From positions 34,923,157 through 34,987,156 of the forward strand of contig CM019217.1 in NCBI GenBank assembly GCA_009741485.1: a stretch of DNA of 64,000 nt. The letters are read 5' to 3'. The position numbers and the translations under genes are program-made. Below are positions 11,876 through 24,800 of the stretch, piece after piece. A model generated the notes under the pieces. That model was given only the letters and a program-made list of their open reading frames with translations. It searched no databases and was not told where the DNA came from. The stretch's first letter is position 1. Each line of letters opens with the position of its first letter. This DNA is from Malurus cyaneus samueli (lineage: Eukaryota > Chordata > Aves > Passeriformes > Maluridae).

Positions 11876-14800
11876 AATGAACAAATAGAAAGCATTTTGT
11901 CAGACTGAGAATTCCTGTGAATTAGATGAGCTAGAAGTACAGTGTTCATAAATTGCATCATGCATATGTTCCTTCCTTTTAAAGGAGTTTTAAACTCCTT
12001 TGTTACTTTAAAGCTTTAAAATATTTAAATAGCAGAAACAAACTGTGGTAACATGGATGGTTATTATTTTACTTCCTCAGACCCAAGCTATATTTACATA
12101 AGGTGAAGTGAGTCAAACAGAGTTTAGACACAAAAATAAAAATTTGAATCTCGACTTCTTCACATTCCAGATGACACCTATCCCTAAAATTATCGGTTGC
12201 TCTGAACATGGGAGTTTGGTCAAAGAAAGCAAAGGCATGGATTAGGGAGTTTTTCTAAAGATAAGAAACTTTTGATTTTAATGTAGAGCTAAAACGAACC
12301 TTTTACTGTTTACTGGAAAAAAAAAATAATCTGGATAACCTTCATTTTGAATGGTATGAAATAAGCCTCCTAAGAATGTATATTGAAATCTTACTTCTCC
12401 TGGCTATATTTTATTCCATAAATACTTCCTTCTAAGTCTTCATCCTCATTCTTACTTATTGAAATGTTATTCCATTTATTTTGTCTATTTAAAGCATAAA
12501 TGAAAATGCTTAAAAATTAAGCTTGATATGTGTTTAGAATATCTTCTCCTTATCAAAGTTGCATAATTGTCCTTTCTGGTGATGAAGAGTCAAGTTCTGT
12601 AAGAATGCACAGATTCTTGTTGAGCACAGACCAGGTACATGAGTCCTGCCACTAATTACACACATATTAAATATATAATTTCCATAGCTCTTAAGTCTCT
12701 TTAACTTTTTAATTAAATTGTCTAGAAGTGGGTAGAGAAAAAGCCTATATTTCACATGTGTACGTATGCATATTGCCCCTCCAAACAGTTTTAGAGACAC
12801 TTCAAACAAGTATTAAACCACAGCCAGAAAAAATATTAGAAAATTTGTCCATGAGTTTAGATAATATTTGTTCCATGGATTTAAATAATTGCATTTCTGC
12901 TTAATGTGATAGAAATGCAGTGAACTTACCCACTGAGAGATGGATGCCTTTAGTTAATGTCTAACTTTTCACTTGGCTTGAAAGTAAAGGAATGACTTGT
13001 TCATCCTGCCCAGACAATTATCCAAGGCAGGAAAAATATCCAATTATCCTACCTAAATTAGGAAATAAAAGGCACTATCATCTCCCTTCCTCTCTTTACT
13101 AGAAATAGGTTAATATCTCTAACAGTTAATAGAGATTTGAAATGGGTCTCACTGTATATATTCTCTTGCCATTATATATACAAGGGGAAAACCTCTTGAT
13201 TTAGGCTAGCTACATCAAGTCCTAAGACTGAAAATAACGGATCAAGACCTAAGACCTAGCTGAAAGAAGGGAAACACACCCTGAACACTGAAATCAACCT
13301 GGTGTATTTCACAGTGCACTACCTTGATTATTTTGAGAAGATGATGATCAATGAAGGTGATCTATTATTGGCAACAGTATAGTCTCAGACACTAAAAATT
13401 TTAAAAACCTTAAAAAAAAGTTGAAGAAAACCTTGCCCCTAGATCAAGTATGCAAAGAAATCGTAGAATAATTGAGCTGCAATATAATAATATCTCATCT
13501 GCTCTAATATTTTTTACCATGATACAAATATGAATAATAACAGGCTATTTTATTTATTTGCTATGTTGGAAATAATTTTTATATTTTAGGCAGTGACTTC
13601 TTCAATGGACATTATTTTATGTGACATTTTTGACATTAAAGGCTATAAAGATTTCTGTTTATGTCTTTAGAACAGTATGGCAAATGAAGGCCAGAGATAT
13701 TCAAGAATCTAACTCTTACCGAAAATCACTGATACTTCAATTTTTTTTCCATTGCATAGCAGCATTTTTGATGTTTCCATGGAAGAGTGTTTTCTTTGCT
13801 TATTTTGGAGAAGGTAGACTTGTCTTCAGCCACATACTCTATTTACTATGAAGTAAACTAGGAGAAACAGTGGCCTGCGTGGATCTCCTCAGGAACGTGC
13901 TGTCTCTTGCTCAGATAGCACCTAAAACTACCACCAGGTTCACTAATTTGGGCACCTTTCTGCTTGATATAATTCACTGTGGTGCAAATGGAATAGTTTT
14001 ATTTATGTTTTATAAATGACGTCAAGCAAAGTTTTCTTGCTACAGTAGTGGCTAGCTGTTAGTCAAATGTCAGCCTTGGTCTATGCCAATGTTCCCTGAG
14101 TCTGCTCTTTCTATAATTTTCAATAGAGTAAGTTTTGACAACCTTATTTTGCAAAAGTGCCGTACTGTACTAGCATTTCTGAGTGTTACAGTTGAATTTT
14201 GATGAAAGAGTTTAGAGATTTTGATTTCAACTGCTTTGCCTACAAAAAGTTAGACCTTCTCAAATGCTGTTGTGTTTTTGAATGTAAAACAGCTATCTAG
14301 ATGATCCATGGTAACTTTCAGGCAATAAATTATGTTTCTATTCTCTGTCTTTTGGAAAACCCTTAGACATCTGGTTCAGCAAGCTACAACAACATAGAGT
14401 CCTGCTGGCTATCATTTGTCACTGCTATTGTTTCTGTTAAGTTTAAAATTGGCTTTTATTGCTTTTCTATAGATTCCTTCTAATGATGGAGCTGTTCTGA
14501 ATAAATGTACTCAACAGAAAACTTTATCACATCTCTGTTTTCCATGGTATTTATAGCTCACACACACTAGTTTTATACACACACTAACAAATCTTTTTTT
14601 TTTTTTTAAATTTAAACTAATTAAGAGCAAAGTTTGCTGAAATTTAATGAGCACTCCCTTTTTTGACCTATTGTTGTATTGTTGAGTTTGAGTTAGACTT
14701 AGTTGGAATTCATTTTACTTTCAGTTTACATGTCATTATCAAGCTTCCCACCTCCTACAGCAACACTAACCTCTGGAGCACTGTGCTTGCCTTTGTTCCC

Positions 14801-15444
14801 TTTCAATTACTGAGGCAAGAGCTGATTAACCAAACCTCTGAAAGTACATCTTAAAACCCTGTCTGCTTTGAGCTTACATTACTTATCTATATCTAAAAAC
14901 TTTACCAGCTAAAGAGATATACCAAATATATTTCTTATGGAGATTTATTTTTTAGTTATAGCTCCTAAACTCTTGCTTCAAGGTGAATTAAATAAATTCT
15001 TGTCAGTTTAAATTGAATTAGAATAGTGCTACTTCAGCCCTGAATGAAACTATTCAGGCTAACTTCTGCAATGGTTTAAGTAAAGAGTTTACTTTCAAGT
15101 CTTCATGGAAGTGGGTGCAAATATTCTCATTCTCAAATATTCTCACTCAACAGAAAAAGCTTTCAGGAGTTAAGGGCTCTATAATAGCAATCATAAGGAA
15201 GATTAAAAATCTCGGCTTCATATAATCTGTTGATAAACATTTTCCTTTTATATCTATTATACCTCTTTCCTATTACTGCTTTAAATTATTTCCAGCTCAG
15301 ACTTCCAGTTTGAAAATTTGATTTTCTGTTTGCCTGTTAAATTCTTATGGATCTTGCTTGAACCCAGGCAAGCATTTTGCAGCCTCACCACATCTCACCA
15401 CTCAAAGAGATCTGTATGGCTATCACCTACTCGAGTTAAAACCA
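11876..15444. other. AT-rich sequence, no supported gene
   Basis: I see no repeat family or coding exon here. A palindromic TGACGTCA occurs at 14017-14024 and is noted as a finding. Confidence 0.5.
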
Positions 15445-15468
15445 TTTTTTTTTTTTTTTTTTTTTTTT
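15445..15468. repeat. T24 homopolymer
   Basis: An uninterrupted run of 24 T. No clear retrocopy is visible on the minus strand next to it. Confidence 0.9.
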
Positions 15469-16024
15469 ACTGTTTTGTGCATTAATATTATGGCACCTAG
15501 TTCTTGTGAATGATTGTTCTGTAGCCTCTCTCTGTGTTTCATAAAATCCCAGGAGTCACACCTGTTTCACATTGAAGTCTCCTAGCTTGCTCTATCAGTT
15601 CTCACATGGAAACTCCTCCATTATTTTGGAACTTCCCTTAGGTCATCAGCCTTTTCCAGTTCTGTCATGTTTTCCCTGAGATAAAGGCACACAATAGTAC
15701 ACAGGCCTTAAAGTGTGAGCAAGCCAAGTATCTATAAGGAGGTGGCATATGTTTGAATATGACCAAATAGTGTTGTGCATGTTAAGCCGGTATATTCCAG
15801 AAGCCAGTATATTTTAACGCCTATTACAAAAGTTGAGGCCTAAAAGATGACATTGATCATCTTTCTGTTAATTTATCCCTGTTAATTTTAATAGAGGAAA
15901 ACTTAACATTTCTGTATGTTATTTGTACCTCCTTCTTCAATTTTCATGTATCAGGAAGAGAGGGTAGCATTTGCTTGTGTTGGACTTCATAAAACTTACA
16001 GCCCACCAAGGTTCTTGTAGATTA

Positions 16025-16125
16025 ATTCAGCCATTCATTCACTCCCCCACCCCTTGTGGGATGGGGTAGAGAATAAGAGCAAAAGTGAAAAATCTCATGG
16101 GTGAAGGGAAAGACAACTCAATAAG
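16025..16125 (-). mobile_element. Eroded ERVL-like LTR fragment
   Basis: The plus strand shows CCCCCACCCCTTGTGGGATGG, then GAGAATAAGAGCAAAAGTG, then CTCATGGGTG and GACAACTCAATAAGTG. This matches the order I remember in avian ERVL LTRs, where 'actcatgggttgagataaagacagtttaata' follows a C-rich block. Neither end is preserved. The right side merges into CR1 sequence. The assignment rests on remembered consensus and is tentative. Confidence 0.5.
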
Positions 16126-16350
16126 TGACAAAGCCTATAGTTTCCCAGGTACTTCTTCTTTCCCTCCTTTAAGACAGGTATGAAACTTATGTCTTTTACT
16201 GTCTTCAGTGAAACTGAAGATACCCACGATATTTCAATCAAGACTTGCAATGATACCAACCATCTCCTGCAACAGCACAACAGCCAAACCACCATTCCAT
16301 CTGTGGTATTCTGTATGTGCAGTTTGTTTAAGTGGTCACTTTGCCTCCTT
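16126..16350 (-). mobile_element. CR1 LINE fragment, reverse-transcriptase region
   Basis: The minus strand encodes a degraded CR1 pol segment. DHLNKLHIQNTTDGM corresponds to the 'DHLNKLDxHKSMGPDGMH' region, followed by an FxPVLKEGKKKYLGNYR block corresponding to the conserved 'TPIFKKGKKEDPGNYRPVSL' of the RT N-terminal part. The frame is partly open but many residues are changed and both ends are truncated. This is an internal piece, far from the 3' end where most CR1 copies survive, and is old by divergence. Confidence 0.75.
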
Positions 16351-16359
16351 CCAAAAGCT

Positions 16360-17480
16360 ACTGAAAACAAAGTTTTAGTATATTTTAAGAAATTATTCTT
16401 CTGAGTTTTTAAATGCTATCTGAATCTCGAAATAGTTTTGGAATTTTTAATTGAGAAAAAAATATAGAAACATTTTCTATACCACACTACATAAAAATTT
16501 TCCTGTGAGAAGATTTTATATCAAGAAAACTATCAGCCAAGATTAGGATATATTTAGGAAGATCTCCAACATTTGCTTTGAAATTAGAGCAAGAACAATG
16601 TGTAGATGAAAACAATTTTGTAAGTCAAGAGCCCACTTGAATAACAAATACATCCAAATGCAGAAAACACTTGGTGATAATACTTGTGTGATAAGTTTAC
16701 TAATTCTCAGCTTCAAAATATATTTAAATACAGTATCTATGTTTTCAAATAGTATTCTGTTTACATTTAAGGAAACTTCACAATTTAATCTGCTTAAAAG
16801 CAAAGAAAGATTCTAGCTGTGGGTACCACTCTGTTCTCCACATGTTTAGTCACTACATTAGAAATGGATGACGTTAGAAATGGATGCAGCGTGTTTAGTT
16901 TGGTTGCTTGGTTTTTATCGCTAAGAGCATTAATTTAGACTTAGGTTGCATTAATGCACTATTGATAATTGTTGTTCAATCCAATTTTTCTTCTTTATTT
17001 CCTTTTAGCCTATAATTTTCATGATGTTTTAAGAGTACAGTGTATGTTTATCTTCATATGCAATCTTATTAACCAAAGTGCTAAAATTAATCATCATCTT
17101 TGCACTTTTCAGCTTCATTTGAGCCTACAGCTACATCAGTGAAACTTTGGATCATAGCTTCCTCACTTCAAAACATTCATAAGAATAGGCAACAATCCTC
17201 TATGAGGGCACAAAGATAGTTTTTGAAAAACACCAATATTGGGCAAATTGTCAGTGGACAAATGAGAAGCTTTGCTAGGAAGCTGCTGACACTTAACAGG
17301 GATATGAAAAATAAGGAGGAAAACAAAACTGGCACTTGGTAAAAGATGCCAGGTTTGTTTAAACTGACTAGATGGATTTCAGGAGCCCAACAGTTGTGCC
17401 CCTAACACTAAGATGCCACAGGTGAGATGTGCAGATTCCAGGTTCAGAGCACTAGGTACTGATAATTTTTGCATTCTGTA
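16360..17480. other. AT-rich sequence, no supported gene
   Basis: Nothing recognisable except a 15-bp tandem duplication of TTAGAAATGGATG at about 16858-16887. Confidence 0.5.
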
Positions 17481-17483
17481 CAA

Positions 17484-17640
17484 ATCTGAAGAAAAAAGAA
17501 AAGGAAAAATATCAGAAAGAACAAACAACAACAAAAAACACAACAAAACAAACAGGAACAAATGCAAAAGAATTTTAAAAACCAACCAGCCAACAAAAAC
17601 AAAACAAAAAGAAAACAACAGAAAAAAACAAAAAAAACCC
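17484..17640. repeat. A-rich (AAAC/AAAG) low-complexity tract
   Basis: About 155 bp composed almost only of A with scattered C and G (CAAAACA, AACAACA, GAAAAAA units). It creates long spurious open frames on both strands (Lys/Asn/Thr-rich on plus, Phe/Leu/Cys-rich on minus). Confidence 0.85.
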
Positions 17641-17701
17641 ATCCACCAAAACTTTCAAAACCAAAGCACTGCTTGCCAGACTCAAGTCTGAAGCTCAGCA
17701 T

Positions 17702-20245
17702 TTATCCCTGATATAAAGAAGAATGTTAAAGCTCAGCTTTATTTCATTGTGTGTTCTGTCATTCTACTCTGCCTACAGTTACAAAAATGTTTTGTGTGAA
17801 AACTAGCAAATAGAGACAAATCCATTGACACATATATAGAAATACATAGCTACGTAAATAGAAAGTGATGACTGGGATTTGCCAGATCATTTTTCTCCCA
17901 AGATTTTGGATGTTGAATGATATATGAGCTAACTTCAAATATGCTTTTGGCAGCCTTTAAAAGAGTAGGCACTACCTCCACACTCCTGACAAGAGCAGAA
18001 CCAGAAAATGTTTTTTCACATATCAAGAAAAAAACTTCATTGAATAAATACCCACGTTCATGTTTGAAACAAAGTAGATTTTTAAACATATGAAGCATAT
18101 TAAACAATAGGAATATACTAATTTCTAGAAAAATATGAGAGGACCAAAAAATTCAAACTTTTTTAGTCAATCACAGCAAATTTAGTGTATATTCAATTCC
18201 ATTATGGCAGATGAAATATGCTAATTTAAATCTGAAACTTACCTTATATATATTATGAACCACAAAGGTTAATCACATCTTTAAAAATTATTTGACAAAT
18301 GAGAACTATTTAAAATAAGAAAAAATAGGAGCACTACTTAATTTAAAAATGAAAGAAAAGAAAGTAAGCTTTATAGACTATCAACTGAATAGGAGTACCT
18401 GCAGAAACCCTAAAGGTATGACAGAAATAAATGTTGACAACATTACGTAAAAGAATAAAATACTGTTTCTTCTGGCTTACAGCTGGCTTCTGGTATCAGC
18501 ACTGCCTGGATTCTTTAAGTACCTGATTATGTAATTGTGCATTTTATGTAAATGCATGTAACTTTTGGCCTTAGAAAGGATAAGCAAGTTTAGAAGACAG
18601 CAGGAGCAGTATAAAGGTAGCATCCATAAACTGAAAACAGGAACAGCAGAATTTGAATTTTGACACTCAAGAGGCTGTGTTTTTTCTGTTGTTTTTTTTT
18701 TTTTTTTTATTCAACGTTTAGCAATCATTTTAAGCAAAAGTCCTCCCTCAAAAAATCCACTATACATGATCTTAAAAATAAAGGCATTCAATTTTTTATT
18801 TTGTATTATCTCAAAACTGGACTTAAAACTGCCTGAAATTGAGTGTAGTAGGCCCATCAAGTAGTCCTGAACATAGGTTATACCCTGTAATAACTTCAGC
18901 AGGAGGTAATGAGTCCACAGAAGGTCCTGTGCAACCCTTGCTTCCTCAGGTGTTTATAAGACACTCTGAACCTTCACTGTGAAAATTCTCATAGGATGTA
19001 TAAAGTACAGGTGTGGGACACAGGAAACAATCTAATTCTATGTATTCTGAATGTCTTGCAGTAGTTTTTCTTTCTACCTGATGCTTAAAAAGCTTTGCAG
19101 TTATCTCCTCTTAGTCAGGAAAGGCTCCTGGAAGCAGTGTACAAACAATTTCCTCTGAACCTATACGATGAATATGCTTTTAGGGTGTTTTTCACTCCTG
19201 TGTTTTTGATTTTTTGTCTCAATTTTATCACATATTGACTGGACAGTCCAGCTTTTTTCTTTTATTTAGCTGTGGAGTCAAGGGAATAATGCTCCATGAC
19301 CTGAATGTTAGCACTTCTATTTTCATTATTGCATGTTAATAAAAAATTGTTTATGTATCTATCTTACTGTTCCTACAAGCCTAAAATTTCAGAAACAATT
19401 ACAGATTTATGTTAAAACACAAAGGAAATACTGTCGTTATTTACAGTTACAGTTAAAAACTGAGGGAATTAAATAATGGAAAATTGCAGAGAATGGCCCC
19501 AGAAAGCAGAAAAAAAACCCCACTGAAATAATAAAGACACAATGATTTACTTCACTTTATATCTCAGCACACTCCAGCAGTTTTAAAGAATAAAGTATAG
19601 TTATGGGAAAGAAAATCCATAAGACTCAAGTGTGCTGTGACCTACCTGTAAAATATATATATGTACATATAGGTATATCTGATACCAAAAATTAAGCCTC
19701 AGATCTCACGAAAATAAATCAAGTTCTAGTTTTGAAAAAATATTTAGGTCATATTCTAAGGTGATACAGATCCACAGATAAGTCAGCTCTGTTTCCATGT
19801 ATTTATGACAATTTATGCAAACTTTTCTAACAACATTGAAAGAATAAACTTAACAAAACATTACAAGTTTGAAGTCAGAGAGAAAGGTGAAAGAAAACAA
19901 ACGTGGTAACTAAGACAGCTTGAAAATAGTGTCCACTAGTATGCAGTGTCTAAAACACTCGAAGCATCTGGTGCCAAAATAAATCCAAGTGCAAGTGTTG
20001 TGATATTTTTAGATCCACTGAATATTAGATATAGACATGCAATTGACTTTTGGAGATTTTTTGAAAAGTTATAATATATCAATATGCTAGTGAAACAAAT
20101 TTTTAAAACATATACTTGCTCTTTTTGCCTAAAATAGGAAAGGTTTTCTGACAATAACTTGATGATGGTTCAAAGAACTCACATTACAAAGGATTTTCTG
20201 GGCCAGAAATCTATTGATTTTCCACCAGAGATCCAACAATACTAA
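17702..20245. other. AT-rich sequence, no supported gene
   Basis: Contains a T17 run at 18692-18708. A good acceptor-like TTCTGCTCTTGTCAG lies on the minus strand near 17990 and is followed by about 40 open codons, but no partner donor is convincing. Confidence 0.5.
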
Positions 20246-20325
20246 TATAGATATATATATAGTGTGTGTGTGTGTGCGTGTTTATTTTATATATATATAT
20301 ACATATACATACATACATACATATC
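20246..20325. repeat. Compound microsatellite (TA)n-(GT)n-(TA)n-(CATA)n
   Basis: Consecutive simple-sequence blocks: TA, then GT with one GCGT interruption, then TA again, then ACAT/CATA units. Confidence 0.92.
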
Positions 20326-20839
20326 TTTATGATTTATCAGAATCAGGGAACTAGGTTTCAAAGGAATAAACATAGAGTTTGGTGGAAATGATGATATAAA
20401 TGTTTATAGCATTGGGTACAAACACTTTGTGTTGGTATACATCAATATTACATAGACCTCAGGACAAAAATAACTTTGTCTTAATATTACAATTGTCTAC
20501 AAATGTGAAATCATGAGTAGGAAGCAGAAAACACAAATTTTTAGAAAAAAATACTTTTCCGAGTCTATTTTTGATTTTGCATATCCTGTTCTCCAGTTTG
20601 TACACTGCAAATACCCTTATTTGACGGTATGTAACTATTTCCAATGAAAATTTTTCTCTTGTCCTCACTTATTTGTTGCTTTCTCTCACAGGTCTTACTG
20701 CAAGGAAATATCTCATTTACATTTAGATACAGTTGGAGGCTGTTCTAAGCATATCTATATCATTTTTCTCCCCTCTTCACCTTTTTTTTGTTAAAGGATT
20801 AGACCTCTAATAATAATCAATAAAGCATGATAAATGCTA

Positions 20840-20885
20840 AAGAAAAGAAAAAAAACAAAAACAAAAAAACAAAAAAAAAACCCAA
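20840..20885. repeat. A-rich low-complexity tract
   Basis: Runs of A separated by single C or G. It generates spurious lysine-rich and phenylalanine-rich open frames. Confidence 0.85.
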
Positions 20886-21506
20886 AACCTAAAAAACATA
20901 GTAAAAAGGATGCTGTGGCACTTGTTATTGTTTTTATTGGTAGAAGACTGTTGGAGGAGATTCAAGGAAAAAAACATCATAAAGTCACTATATTTTCCCA
21001 GTGGGTTATTTGTTTTCTTTGAGATTCTCAGGATGAAGCTTCTGAAGAAAGACATAGTTTGATATTTGTACACCTAAAACTACATCAGACTTCTGAATGC
21101 TGAAAAAGAAAAATTATATGAATAAATGTGGGGATCACTATCCCAAAATCACGGAAAAGCTCTCCTTATTGAATATTTGTATAATGGCTTGTCATCTAAG
21201 GGTTTATTTGAAGCTGCATAAATCAATCAGATGTTGCTTGCTCTTCTCAGCGAGAATAGTAGCAAAATCAGCAAAGCAGGTAAATCCACATTTCTTTCAG
21301 TGCAAGGAGCTTAGTTACCTGAGACATCCTGTTTTTTTTTAGAATGGTGAACTTTGCCTCCTGTACTACTACAGATCTTTAAGTAAAATGCCGCTATAAA
21401 CACTGCTACAGTAATGGCCAGAAATGAGTGGGAATCTTAAAGCTCTCAAGGACTCTGAAGTAGCAACACTAAAACAAATCCTTCCATGCAGTGTGAAATA
21501 ATGAAT

Positions 21507-21548
21507 TGAAAAACATTTGATTTGATTTGAACTGAAAAACATTTGATT
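21507..21548. repeat. Local direct repeat, 26-bp period
   Basis: TGAAAAACATTTGATT occurs at 21507-21522 and again at 21533-21548. Confidence 0.8.
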
Positions 21549-22692
21549 GTTAGCTTAGCCACTGATTCATACTGAGGTCTCCTGTGTTTGCATTTCCCTT
21601 CCAAGACTAGAAAAAACAAGAATTATTTTATTTAAAGCTACTTCCTCTTCTGGTGTTTCATTCTTTAATTATTTTGTTCTAAAGCTAGCTCAGTGACATC
21701 ATTCTTTCCACACACACTATTTCTTCACCAGCCTTTTATGAGTCCTTTTTACACATAACTTTCCATTTATCCAACTGCAGAAAAATTGGATAACACTAAT
21801 CATCAAAGTAGTTGCTTCCCTTGGACTACAGCCTGAAAATTTGTTTGAGGAAATGCTGAGCTATTTGACATGTATTTGATCATGGACTCAAGGACAAAGA
21901 ATTTCCAGGCTTACGTCCAAACTACATCCTGCTTGCAAGCAAACCGCATTCCATTGTATATCCTGTCACGATCAATCAAAATTGATAGTCCATCTCTGCT
22001 GCGGATATACTCAGCTTCTCCAACTGCTACTTGATCTATTCAGTGAGATTATATTCTTGCACAATATGCACATAATTGCATGGATAGGACTATCCAAATG
22101 GCACACAGATGACATTGAAATACCTCACAATGAAATCTGTTGTGTTTCAAAATACTGATAAGGATGTCATTTTCCTGAAATCTACTCCGGTTCATACACT
22201 ACTCTGTGAAGGTATCTTGACTTTGAGTACCCTCAAAATATAGTGATTTCCACTGCCAGTAAAATCCCATGATGTGTACTGAAATGTATTGTGAATTTTT
22301 ATCTCTTCATTACATTATTAAAGGATACAGGCAGAATAATGAGTCCTTTTCTAAACAAAGCCCAATGACATATTTAAATCTGTCTTCATTGCTTAGACTG
22401 TCATTTGTAATCAATAAAAATGATTGCCTTGGGATGAGTTTTAGCTTTAAGATTACTGACAAATTGCTTATTAGTCTACAATTCTTATAAAAAAAGATGA
22501 TCACCAGGAAAAACATGTGGAAGAAACAAATAGATCTGTCAAAGGTGTTTGCTACATTTCTGAAAAATCTGTTGAAATACATTCTTCCACCTCATTTGAT
22601 TCATCATAAATTAATTTATTTTCTTATCTAACTTAACCAATTTTACACAATAAAAACTCGAAACCAAATCCAAATAAAAACCACACCTTCAC

Positions 22693-22968
22693 CCCAAAAA
22701 GGAACAAAATTATTTCCCCTTATTTCATTGGTAGCAAAAATTATCCAGCCTTCCCACTGTACTGCAAGAGTTATCTCATGTTCCTCTGCAGACTTGACCT
22801 TTAAAGATGAAAAAAAAAAAATCTGTCCTTCTTCACACCTCATGTTTTAAAGTGTTAAAATTAGTGTCACATTTCTCTGGTGGAATCCCTGAAGCTTGTC
22901 TGCCTCTTACCTCCAAACCAGACAGTATTTCAGTAAAGTAACTAACTCTTAACAGAGTTGGATTCCCT
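22693..22968 (-). CDS. Possible pair of small exons with a 112-bp intron (unrecognised)
   Basis: On the minus strand an open segment ends at 22911 with GGAG|GTAAGAGG, a strong donor. A strong acceptor (a T-rich tract ending TCTTTAAAG) precedes an open segment starting at 22798. Both junctions are in phase 0. The joined reading is ..RVSYFTEILSGLE + VKSAEEHEITLAVQWEGW.., which looks protein-like, and a GGG|GTGAAG donor could close the second segment at 22693. Against this, the first segment has only a poor acceptor (near 22976) and an in-frame stop just upstream. I do not recognise a family. It may be chance, an exon pair or a decayed gene fragment. Confidence 0.25.
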
Positions 22969-23136
22969 TTTCCATTTACAGCAAATTACCTTTCAGTTTG
23001 AAATGTCTCACAACCACAAAATAGTATTGACTTTAATTAAATAGCTTGCTATATTATCCAGTCTTCTGCCTTTTTAGTTATTACTTATTTTATATATGTG
23101 ATTTATTTTTTTGGTAAGTGTAGCATTTTACATTTA

Positions 23137-23391
23137 TCCTCTCTCTCTATGCTTGGGGTTAGGTTTTATTATTTTTTTTTTTTGTTTGTTTGTTTGTTTT
23201 GTTTTTTTGGTTTTTTTAAGCAAATTCTCCTGATTCATTAAATTAATTTCAGTTGAATCGCTTTGCATTCTATCCCATGCTGGTTTCCATTCTTTCTTCT
23301 TTAGTGTAAGGCCAAGTTTTGTAAGCATAGTGTCCATTTCATCAAGTTTTTCCCGTCTCATATAGGATTTCCAATATTTAAGAAAGGGCAT
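23137..23391 (-). pseudogene. Protein-like open segment running into an A-rich tract (unrecognised)
   Basis: The minus-strand translation contains KYWKSYMRREKLDEMDTML, TKLGLTLKKKEWKPAWDRMQ and DSTEINLMNQENLL. It is charged, Trp-containing and unlike typical AT-rich noise. It then enters an A-rich/(AAAC)n stretch with an AATAAA and stops at 23134-23136. No GT donor exists over the last 100 bases of the segment. It could be a terminal exon, the 3' end of a processed copy with an A-rich tail, or chance. No start or upstream acceptor is convincing. Confidence 0.25.
23170..23218. repeat. T-rich (GTTT)n low-complexity tract
   Basis: A T12-type run followed by GTTT units and further T runs. On the minus strand it is the A-rich end of the open segment described above. 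Confidence 0.85.
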
Positions 23392-24254
23392 TGGAAAAGT
23401 ATGTGTTAAGATGATGTCAGTGTCTTATACATTATCCAGTATGAGCTATCAAAGACACTAAACCTGTTCCTTTGAATGAGTTAATTCACTTACATGGCAT
23501 TCCAAGGAAGGCCTGTCTTTAATCAGCATTATAAACCTTCAGTGTTTTCTGAAGTTAAAGTAGTTCTTTGTTACAAGGCTCTTCAAAAGTAGAAGCTACT
23601 AGTCCTCTACCTCCCTAAGTCATCCAGAATGCACTCATTTACGGTGGCTGAATTCATATTAAATTTTTAATGCATTTCTTCAATCCATAAAGAGTAATCT
23701 ACTCAATGGGTGTGCTTTGAGAATGCCATGGAGGAAAAATAATTTGGGAAATACTTGACAGGATTTAGATATGAGATCCAAAGTTCCTCGCTGCACTATA
23801 TGTAATGTACTCGTGGGCATATTGAGGGGAAGATCATCAAAGCATAAAGCAGATTTAGTGTGTAACTTTGCTTTCTAAGAGGTCTGCACTCTGCAGTGAT
23901 CTGCTGACATACATATGTACAAGCACCTACTGCCTGGGACCCAAAGGCTGTCTCCAGTTGTGTGTTAGACAACCAAACAACATTATGGGTTATTCTCATC
24001 ATTCTGTGACCACATCCATTAAACCAAGTCTTGCACAAATCATAGCTGAAATCCAAACCTCCACATGTGTCTTATTAAGTGAGTAGTTTGTATTCTCCTA
24101 AGGGAAGTGAAACACATTTGCAAGTTGTGGGCCTTTCTACCTAGCTTTGATTTTAAGGCTCTAATATTTTGCCTTTTACTTGCAACTAAATTAATTCAGT
24201 AAGTTTTGAAGATTTTTCTCAGCTGCTCAAAGAAAGGCTTCCTTGCCAACCAAG

Positions 24255-24800
24255 CGGATCAAGGAAGATGATTAACCCTCTCTGCTCTGCTGGGGCCTCA
24301 CCTAGAATGTTGTGTGCAGTTTTGGGCACTACAGTATGAGAAGGTTATAAAGCTATTAGAGAGTGTTCATAGGGGGGCTATAAAGATGGTGAAGTGCCTT
24401 GAGGAGCCATATGAGGAGCAGCTGAGGTTGCGTGGTCTGTTCAGCCTGGAGAAGACTCTGGGGAGACCACAAGGAAGTTACAACTTCCTTGTGAGTGGAA
24501 GACAAGGGACAGGCACTGATCTCTTCTCTGCTGCCCAGTGACAGGACCAGAGGGAATGGCCTGACATGTGTCAGGGGAGGTTTGGGTTGGATATCAGGAA
24601 AAGGTTCTTCCCCCAGGGGGTGGTTGGACGCTGGAACAGGCTCCCCAGGACAATGGTCACAGTTCCAGCCTGGCAGAGTTCACAAAGCATCTGGACAATG
24701 CTCCCAGGCACATGGTGTGAGTCTTGGGGATGATTTTTTGCAGGGCAAGGAATTTGACTCAATGATCCTTGTAGATCCCTTCCAAATCAGCAAATTTGGT
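24255..24800 (+). mobile_element. CR1 LINE, 5'-truncated, long 3' segment
   Basis: The longest CR1 copy here. From the left it reads through 'CLLWGLT.NVVCSFGHY', then the LLESVHRGAIKMVKCLEEPYEE region, LRGLFSLEKTLG, and the terminal SGRQGTGTDLFSAAQ block. The 3' UTR motif GACTCAATGATCCTTGTAGATCC is at about 24757. Small indels break the pol frame. The terminal octamer repeats are eroded: the element fades at about 24800 without a clean ATTCTATG tail. The 5' truncation and lost frame mean it is inactive. Confidence 0.92.

Noticed and set aside
17379..17701. Lys/Asn-rich (plus) and Phe/Leu/Cys-rich (minus) open frames
   Set aside because: They come from the A-rich low-complexity tract. No start context, domain or splice signal.
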